This document shows positions 46,701 through 56,878 of a DNA stretch of 64,000 bases, one piece after another (position 1 is the stretch's first letter; each line of letters starts with the position of its first letter). Below the pieces are notes generated by a model, which was not told where the DNA came from, ran no database searches, and saw nothing but the letters and a program-made list of their open reading frames with translations. The translations under genes were made by a program, and so were the position numbers. This DNA is from Corythoichthys intestinalis. Taxonomy: Eukaryota > Chordata > Actinopteri > Syngnathiformes > Syngnathidae. The stretch lies in NCBI RefSeq assembly GCF_030265065.1, contig NC_080408.1, positions 41,070,501 through 41,134,500 on the forward strand. The letters run 5' to 3'.

Positions 46701-49700
46701 GTATTCTGTGGACGGATACAACTTTTCCTGGCCCGTCTTTTCCCGCTCTCGGAAAAATCCGGTAAGCGCAGCTGACCAAAATGGACCGCTTTAACCTCTG
46801 AAAATATCACAAGTAGGGATTCCACAATCCGATCACGTGATCGGAAATCGCGCCCGATCACATTTTTAGAAGATCTGAATGGGGTGGGAAAAAATGTAGG
46901 TTTTTAAAATATATGTATTTACCTGTTCAAATGGATTTATATATATATATTTATGAAGATTTAAGATTCATTTTTTAGTTTTAGGTCTGCAATGCAACAA
47001 AATAAGATGTACAAGGATGCCATCAAAATAAACATGCTTTGTACTATGCAACATTTTCAGAAGATCGGAATCAGGTGAAAAAGATTTTGTTAAGATTTTG
47101 TTTTAATGGCTGCAAAGCAACATGATAAACAAAATGAATATGGTCTAAAGAAATAAAAAAATGTGTGTTTTGTAATAAATAAATTGCCAAGATCAGGTGA
47201 ACTCGAGCTAAAATACGTATGTAACCACAATATACTCCCTAATACAACCCCTTGCAAAAAGTATCGCATCACCTGTCTCGGACGAGCTCTCACTCTGACA
47301 TTTTATTATGTAGAACAAACTACAAAAAGAACAAAAAACCTTGAAAAAATCATGAATAACAATGAATTAGTTCAAAAGTGCAACTCCTTGGCATTCAGAA
47401 ACACTAAAGGAAATGAATTTTTAAAAAATTGTGGTGGTCAGTAAATGTTACTTTTATGGAGCAAGTGCAGGGAAATATAGAATCACTCCATTCTGAAGAA
47501 AAATATATGGAATCACTCCATTTTGAGTACAAAATACAGACACACCTAGTCAATTTCCTTTCCTTAATCGGGCCCCTGCCTCAGATTAGATCTGCTTGTT
47601 AGTCAGCAGTTAAAAACAGTGCAGTTATCACACCCTGGAGGGCTGCTTGACCAAGTGAATTCACAAGAATCATGGCTCCAACAAGAGAAATGTCTCTTGA
47701 GACCAAGGAGAGGATCATCAAACTGCTTGAAGAAGGTAAACGCTACACGTATGGTTGCCAAAGATGTGGGCTGTTCAGTCAGCTGTATCAAAAATCTGAA
47801 CCAAGTACAAACAGCATGGCAAGGTTGTTAAAGTTTAGTGTACTGGTAGACCGAAAAAGACATCCAAACGTCATGACAAACAACTAAAGGCCATATGTCT
47901 TGAAGACAGAAGATGTACAACAAGACAAATGAAGAAGAAATTGGAGGAAGCTGGAGTCAAGGTATGTGACAGAACTGTGCAAAATCCCCTAAAGGAAATG
48001 GGATTTTCATATTGGAAAGTTAAAAGAAAATCATCATTGACACTTAAACAGAAAATAACAAGACTGCAAAGGGCTAAAGGAGAGGAAATCATGGACTGCA
48101 AATGACTGGATGAAGGTTATTTTCAGTGATGAGTCAAGAATCTGCATTGGACAAGGTGATGATGCTGGAACTTTTGTTTGGTGCCGTTCCAGTGAGATTT
48201 ACAAAGATGACTGCCTGAAGAAAACATCAACATTCCCTCAGTCCTTGATGATATGGAGCTGCATGTCAGGCAAAGGCACTGGGGAGATGGCTGTGGATAA
48301 ATCTTCAATAGATGCACAAGTTTACAATGAAATTTTAGACATCATTCTTATCTCTTCAATTGAAAATATGTTTGGTGATAATGATCATTTTCCAAGATGA
48401 CAATGCATCATGCCACAGAGCTAAAACTGTTAAAGCATTCCTTGGAGAAAGACTCATCCAGTCAATGTCATGGCTTGCAAATAGCCCAGATTTCAACCCT
48501 ATTGAAAACCTGTGGTGGAAATTGAAAAAAAAAAAAAAGGTCCACAGCAAGGCTCCGACCTGCAAGGATGATCTGGCAACTGCAATCAAAGAGAGTTGGC
48601 ACCAAATTGGTGAAGAATACTGTTTGTCACTGATCAAGTCCATGCCTCAGAAACTGCAAGCTGTCATAAAAGCCAGAGGTTGTGCAACTAAGTACTAGAG
48701 TTGTGTTTTGATTGTTATTACTTTGTTTGTTTCTCATGATTCCATATATTTTTCCTCAGAATGGAGTGATTGTATATTTTTTTTCCCTGCACTTGCTCTA
48801 TAAGAGTAACATTTATTGACCACCACAATGTTTTTTATTCATCTCATTCAGTGTTTCTGAATGCCAAGGAGTTGCACTTTTAACTAATTATTTTTCAAGC
48901 TTTTTATCTGAGTTTGTTCTACATAATAAGATGTGTGAGTGAGTGCTTGTCCAAGACGGGTGATTCCATACTTTTTGCTAGGGGTTGTATTTGAGATTGA
49001 CATTGACTGGGGTAACTGAGTTTGTTTTGGGTTGCTGGCAGGTCTGAATCTCCAGAGCCAGTTCAACCTGGACAATATCACAGTTTTCAACAAAAACGAA
49101 GATGAAAGCACTTTTGGACTCAAGGTTAGCATTTTCCCCGACATGCTTTTTGCATCTGAGCACCGTTCCCTTGTCGGAATCATTGTTGTTGTCATGGTAG
49201 CACACAGAAGAGAAGGAAGATGGCATGGAGGTGGAGGAAGGAGAGATGGGCGAGGAAGAAGCGCCAGCGTCTTGGTACGAGACACGCCTCGACAGTGCAA
49301 CAACATTAGCAACTCACCGACATTCATGTTGCGCTTTCAGCTCCATCCCCATCGACTACAACCTTTACAGAAAGTTCTGGACGCTGCAGGACTACTTCAG
49401 AAATCCGGTACAGTGCTACGACAAAGTCTCCTGGATGACCTTCCTCAAGGTATGTACTGTAAGTCACCGCTCGACATCGGCGCAGAGTGTCAAATTTGCT
49501 GACGTGCTCGTGGCAGTACTCGGATGAGACGCTGGCCGTGTTCAAGAGCTTTAAGCTGGACGACATGCAAGCGTCCAAGAGGAAGCTGGAAGAGCTTCGA
49601 GCCTCCAGTGGGGAGCACGTCTACTTTGCCAAGTTCCTCACAAGTGAAAAGGTCACACCAGTACTCTTTCATTAACTTTGGAATAGTAGATTTTTCACAA

Positions 49701-52700
49701 ATGACTTGATTTTTTTTTTTTTTTTTTTTTAATTTTACAATATTTGAATTTAGAATATAAATTAAATCGACCCATTTATTTTAGCTGATTTAATCTAGGG
49801 GATTTTGGTAATAGTTAACCTCCTGTATATTCAATAAACACTTTTAATAATAGTTTTTCATAATTTTTTTCTCATAGCATAATTCAAACAAGTTCTCGAA
49901 AATATAACAAAATATAGTAGTTACAATACAATGAATCCATTTGAATAGAATTTTCCAATAATGACTTTTTAACATATATCCGACTCCAAAAATCTGATAC
50001 CGATAGCGATATATGCGGTTGTGGATTTGAAGGGGAAGTTCAGCATTTTTTACTTTAGGAGTGGGTAATCTAGCGCAAGTCAGTTTACATGCCAGTAAAA
50101 AACAATATTAACAGATTCAACTGTTTAAATGTCGCCATCTTGTGGTCAAAGAGTAAACATTACAGTGCGTGAAGGTGATTGATTTGGGGAATAGGGAGTC
50201 CCTTTTGTTCCCACCAAAACATCAGCAGTGAAAAAACTGATATATCACGCCGCCCTGCTTGTCTAGACAGCCTGTTCCCTGCAGAGCTGCTGGATTACAA
50301 ATGTTGCTGTTCATACGACAATTATTGGCATGCTACGGTAAGTTTTAATAACGGTATCCTGAAAACCTAGTCAACACTATTGATTGCAGGGATCACTGGG
50401 GATTCTCATTAATGTATATGTTGTTTTTATTGGCAAACTCGCAAGCACCATTGACTTGCACTAGTTAACCTGCTAACTCGAAAATTAAGCCACATGACAA
50501 AAATTCTGAACTTTCCCTTTAACATACTTTTGCTAATTATATTGTTATGCCCCACTGGGTGCTTTAATAATTATAAATGTAAAAACTTCAAGGTTTTCAG
50601 ATTCAGAGCAACATGCATAATGGCCCAAAACCGTTATCCGATATCATTTTAAAATGCTTTTATCGGCTACCGTATTATACTGGACAACTCTAAACTTGAA
50701 TTATTTACATTAAATTAAAGATACACAAAAAATTGACTGGAATAAAATGAAAAATATACTTTTTTTTTTTTTTTTTAAATCAGAATTTTAGAGTGGTAAT
50801 GACCCTATAGCAGGGGTGGGCAGACCGGACCTCGAGGGCTGCAGCGGGTCCTTGTCTTTGTTCCATCTGATTCAGCACAGACAGGTAAAGCAATGATGTT
50901 TCAGCAGAAATAATAGGCACTTGACTGCAATCAACTGATTGCACTTGTAAGACACCAGATTGGTGAAAGTGTCCTCTTGATGGGTTGGAACAACAACCCG
51001 CACCCACTGTGTGGTCCTTTGTGGAACAGTTTGCCCACCCCTGCCCTCTAGTAAACAATTTGAATAAATGTATCACACAAAGGTCAATTCAAATTGTAGC
51101 TAAATGAACCTATAAAAACTAGTAATTGTATTGAACGTCATTCATGTACCACTTGATGGAACTTCTTTGCCAGTCACTGATTTATTCTTCTCATGGCAAC
51201 CTCTGCAGCTGATGGATTTGCAGTTGAGCGACAGCAACTTCCGCCGCCATATTCTGCTCCAATACCTGATCCTCTTTCAGTACCTCAAAGGACAAGTCAA
51301 ATTCAAAAGGTATTCCCATCGGGTTGATAATAATGATCACCTTTCAAAATGCTGAATTTCCCCCCTTGAAGCTCCAGCTGCTTGCTAAATGACGAGCAGA
51401 CCACGTGGATTGATGAAACCACCAAGCTCGTTTATCAGGTAACCTTTAAAGAAAAACAATTATTGCCTGTAGTTTGACATCGATAAAGCATTTCACTCCG
51501 TTTGAACTGAAAGAGCCTCTTCCAGTTCAAATGGATTGGACGTCTATTGCCAGCAATGATAGTGAATGAGTTAAAAATGAAGGTATATTTGTGTCTTGTA
51601 GCTTCTCAAGGAAATTCCTCCTGACGGCGATAAGTTTGCCACCATGGTGGAAGTAAGTCATCACCAATGCTAACGCAAGATAAAGCGATGCTAACGTTGC
51701 GTGCGTCCTTCTCGCCAGCGGATCCTCAGCACCGAGGAAAATTGGATCGCTTGGAAAAATGAGGGCTGTCCGAGCTTTGTCAAAGAACGGTACGCCACAA
51801 GCGGGGAGGGGGATTGACTTTCTCATAAATGTTTTGATTGGTTACATTTTGACTTATTATTCTTCAGTCCGGCCGACGACAAGCCCAAACGGCCCACCCG
51901 GAAACGAGCGGCACCGGAAGACTTCTTGGGAAAAGGGCCTGACAGGAAAATCTTCATGGGAAAGTTAGGATCGTCATTATTGTTATTAAATACCTGCTTT
52001 GGGAAAGTTACCCTAATCTTTGTTTTTTTTTCCATCAAGTGATGAGTTGACACGCCTGTGGAACCTAAACCTGGACAACATGGAAGCTTGCAAATCAGAC
52101 ACCAGGTAAAAACTCTTTTATTGCCTTTTTTGGAAGATTTCAGCCATTTTTGTGCCTTTCCGTGATCAGGGAATTCATGCCCTCGCTGGATGAATTTTTT
52201 GCCGAAGCCATCGAGCAGGCCGACCCCGTCAACATGGTGGAGGAAGAGTACAAGTAAGTTTCCTCACCCTTACAAAAATGAAAATAAAAAGGTTGTTTTA
52301 AAGCAAACTTTTCCATTTGTGACGTTCGCGTGCCTTCGCACAGGGTTGTCCGGAACCCAAACTACGGCTGGCGAGCGTTAAGGCTGCTCTCCAGGAGAAG
52401 TCCGCACTTTTTTCAGCCCACCACCCAGAAGTTTAACAGCCTGGCAGACTACTTGGACAGCATGGTCAGCAAGCTGGCCAAGGAGCTACCTGTAAGGAAA
52501 AATCTCACGTTTCAATTAAGATCTTAACCATGAATACCGCCTCTGATGTGATGCGTTATGTGATCGTTGCAGAAAGATATTCCGTCAGAGGAGATCAAGA
52601 CGGGCGAAGATGACGATGACGAAAACGGAGACAATCTGCTTAAAGACAGCAACGACAGTGAGTTTAGTTTTTTATTGTTATTGTCTTTGTAATGCTGCTT

Positions 52701-55700
52701 TATTTTATTTATTTTAATCCTTGGGTAGAGTTCCAGCATTTTATTCTATTTATGACTGTTTTGTTTAGGGCTGCTGCTATCGATTATTTTAGTAATCAAT
52801 TAATCTATCAACTAGTTCGTACGAATAATCTAGTAATCGGATTTGGAACATTTAATGCGTTGTAGAATAAATTTGAGGAGATGTAAAACAAAGGCTTGCC
52901 AAGATTGCACTTTTAAAAGAGCATTAAATGTGAATATTTCAAAAAATCCAGTTTTTTCAAACTATGCAGAATTGCACTTTCATTAGAATAATGCATTTAA
53001 AAATAAATTAAAATGCCTGATCCTATTATAGCGATATGTATGGTTCAACAAATAAAATAGCACTGCCAGAGGTGGATCTTTTTTTAGACGAGTTAAATAT
53101 TCCAAACTTCACAAATGAACGGGTGGAAAAATTAGAGGCGGAAATCGATCTAAGGGAAATTGAAACAGCTAAAGATAGTATGAAACCAGGAAAGAGGGCG
53201 GGTCCAGACGGAATTAAAACAAGTTACTCGTGCCCATCCTTGAAATGTTTCATGAAGCATTTGATAATGGCTGTTTTCCACCTCTCTTTAATGAATCACT
53301 TATCACCCTGATACCAAAGCCAGGTAAGCCAGCTAATAAACGTGAAAATGTGAGACCTATAAGTCTACTCAATTCGGATCTAAAGATATTGAGTAAACTT
53401 CTGGCGTTTCGGTTGCAAAGATTTCTGCCTCTGGTTATTCATAAAGATCAGAATAGTTTTATATCAGGAAGGCAAGGTTTTCATAATGTGAGAAAACTAC
53501 TGAATATCTTACATCATAATAGGGAAAGAAAAGATTCTGCAATTCTTTCTTTAGATGCCGATAAAGCCTTTCTTCGGGTGGAGTGGCCTTACCTTTTTAA
53601 AGTGTTAAAAAAAAATTTGGATGTGGTGAGTCTTTCCTTAAGTGGATTCAACTTATGTACATAAATGCAACAGCAGAAATTCTTCTAATCGTAATGTTTC
53701 ATCGCCTATAAACCTAAGAAAAGGTTGTCGCCAGGGCTGTCCTCTCTCTCCATTACTATTTAATATGGCAATAGAGCCATTCGCGTTTGCCACCGGTCTA
53801 GCACACAATTTAGAGGACATCTGGCGGGACAGAAGAAATATAGAATTGCCCTGTATGCTGATTACATCATTTTAATGATTTCTCAACTGTCTGAGTCAAT
53901 ACCAGTTTTACTGCAACTAATAAGTCTTTTGGCAGGATTTCTGGATACAAAGTGAATAATAATAAATCCTCTAGACTATTAGTCAACACGGAGGAAAGGG
54001 ACAACCTGCTTCCGACAGCAAATTTTTGGCAATGTGGTCCAAAAATTCGAATACTTGGGGATTCAAATTTTGCCTCAAATGGAATGTGTGGTTGAAGCTA
54101 ATTATTCTCCTTTAACGAAAGAAATTAATAAATCAATCAACAGATGGACTTCACTACCAATATCTGTCATTGGAAGAATTAATGCATTGAAAATGCATTC
54201 AGCTTCCCAAGCTGATTTATCTTTTTCAAAATATCCCCTTGCCACCCCCTCCAGAATTTATTCCAACCTTGAGAAAGGAATTCGTAAAATTCATATGGAA
54301 CAGTAGAAAAACTAGATTGAGATTAACACTGCTGTACCTCCCATTTGACCGAGAGGGCTTGAAATGCCCCAACCTGAATTGGTACTATCAAGCAGCCCAA
54401 CTGAGATCCATTATGTTTTATTTTTTGAACAAAGACCCTCCATGTTGGGTCAAAATGGAGTCATGTGGTCTTAAGTTGCCGGTGTTTTTATATCTATACT
54501 CTGATTTGGAAAAAAACGGTTGCTCAAGCAGACCAAAAACCCAATCCTGAAAAACATGATTAAAAAAATATGGCATCAAATAAAAGAATGTTTACAAGAA
54601 CCAAATACGTTATCCCGGTTTAGCCCAGTCTGGGGAAATAATTTGTTCGTTCCAGGGAGAGCGGACCCTATATTTAAGTTGTGGAGGGACTTAAAACAAT
54701 GAATGACTTTTATATTCCTGACACCAATGCTACGATGTCCTTTGATCAATTACAATTGAAATTTGGACTTGATTGGAAACATTTTTTAAAATACTTGCGA
54801 CTCAGGAGTTTTACTAAAACAAATCAGTCTCGATTTCCTTAAACGTCCTCTCTCCCTCTTAGAAGATTTAATGACTAAAGACATCCTTGGGAGAGGGGCT
54901 ATCTCGAGGTGGTATACATTAATGTGTAACTCTCCTGAAAACTCAAAGGACAAAATGAGGGCATAGTCATAATTTGGTTGAGGACATAACAGAAAGGGAT
55001 TGGGCTAAGTTGTGTGTGAATGCTCAAACTAAATGCATGAATGCACGGCTGAGACTTATTCAATATAAGTGGATAATGCGAACATACATAACACCTGTAG
55101 AACTAAACAGATATAGTAAAAACATTCCTGATACCTGCTTTAAATGTACAAGAGAAAAAGGTACCCTATTTCACTGTGTATGGCAATGCGGAGAAGTTAA
55201 GAAATTTTGGCACGAGGTAAAAAAGATGTTGGAGGAAGTGATTTTAAAAGACATTCCATTCGGACCAAAGTTTTTTTTTGCTCGGACTGTTTCCAGAATA
55301 ACATAAATTTCCCAAACATGAACAGACACTTGTTAATCTTGGTTTAACAATTGCGAAGGAATGCATTGCTCTGGTATGGAAATCGAATTATGGACCTTCT
55401 ACCAAACAATGGATGAATCAGATGTTGTCAATAATGCCTCTAGAACGCATGACATACATTTTGAAGGGCAAACAACAGACTTTTGAGGGCATGTGGACAC
55501 CTTTTATGAGTTATGTCAAAAAGAGGAAACTAACATGAGGGCCACTGGATCAAACTGTGAACTAGTGCTGCGACGATTAATCCATTAACTCGAGTATTCG
55601 ATTAGAAAAAAAATACTCGAATAAAATTTTGCTTCTTCGAGTATTCGCTTAATTAAAGTGGCGTTGTAATGGTTTGTTTTGAAAGTGTTTGCATTTAGTT

Positions 55701-56835
55701 TTATTGATTCGGTTGGATACACTGCCCTCTAGTCTGCCACATTTCAAATGGCTGAATCCAGCTTCTCCCTGTTAAGACCAACATAAGCTAAGTTTTTGTT
55801 TGAGCTAATGTTTTTTTTAATGCATTCGTAATTTAGATTAACGGTGCAGTATATTTATCCATTTTTTTGTGGGAATATGAGGTTGAACTATTTGTTAAGA
55901 GCATCGTAAAAAAAAACTTTGGCATTTTATAGCAATTAAGCTCGCGGACTTTTGCTATGTAAGTTAGCCAGTTGTTCTTTTGTTGTACATATATCCTCAT
56001 TTATTCATTGTTTTATACCGTTTGAGGCTCAGGTCAGGTATTTTATTTTTATTATGTTCCTTATCCGATTACTCCATTATTCGAACTACGTAGTTCTTCG
56101 ATTAATCGACTACTAAAATAATCGATTGCTGCAGCCCTACTGTGAACTGTGATTCTGTGTTATGGAGGATTAAAGGGGAAGAGGGAGGAGGAAGGGGAAA
56201 AAAAGAGGTGAAGCTGGAGCTTAATAATGGCAGATGAACAATTGTTGTTTTTTTGTTGGGTTTTTTTGTGTTCTGGTGTTTTTTATGGTATTGTTTTTGA
56301 TGGTGTGAATTATTTGTTGGAAAATCAATAAAAAATACAGTGGGGAAAATGCCTGATCCTAGCCTCAAACGGTATAAAAAAAGGATGAGGATCAAAATAC
56401 AACAAAACAACAATTGGCTGACATGCATAGCAAAAGTCCGCTAGCTCAAATGGTATAAAATGCTGTTTTTTTTGTTTGTTTTTTTTCAAACAATGCTCTT
56501 AACAAATTGTTCAAACACATATTCCCACAAAAAAAACTGCAAAATATACCTCTAAACTAAATTACGACTGCTTAAACAAAGCAAAAACATAAACTTACAA
56601 CCTAATGTACTGTATGTCTTAACTCATCTAACATGCTCCCTGTTCTTACATATTCGCTGTTGATACTAGAAGGAAGTGTATCCACCCAAATGAATAAAAC
56701 TAAATGCAAACACCTTCAAAACCAACCATTACAACGGCAATTTAAACGAATCCTCGAAGCTACAAAATTTGTTTCGAAGCTTTTTTCTAATGGAATTACT
56801 TAGTTAATCGTTTCATCGTTAATCCCTTGGTCATC

Positions 56836-56878
<43 letters not shown>

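Larger units (their letters stand above)
52766..56825. mobile_element. hAT-type MITE in thoc1 intron 20 (outermost layer)
   Basis: The left end TAGGGCTGCTGCTATCGATT matches the inverse of the right end of the inner MITE at 55563-56139. The right part (56361-56825) matches the inverse of that MITE's left half (shared string ACTAAATGCAAACACCTTC). The right terminus is worn, near 56825. A LINE is inserted in its middle. A T run follows at 56838. Confidence 0.7.
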
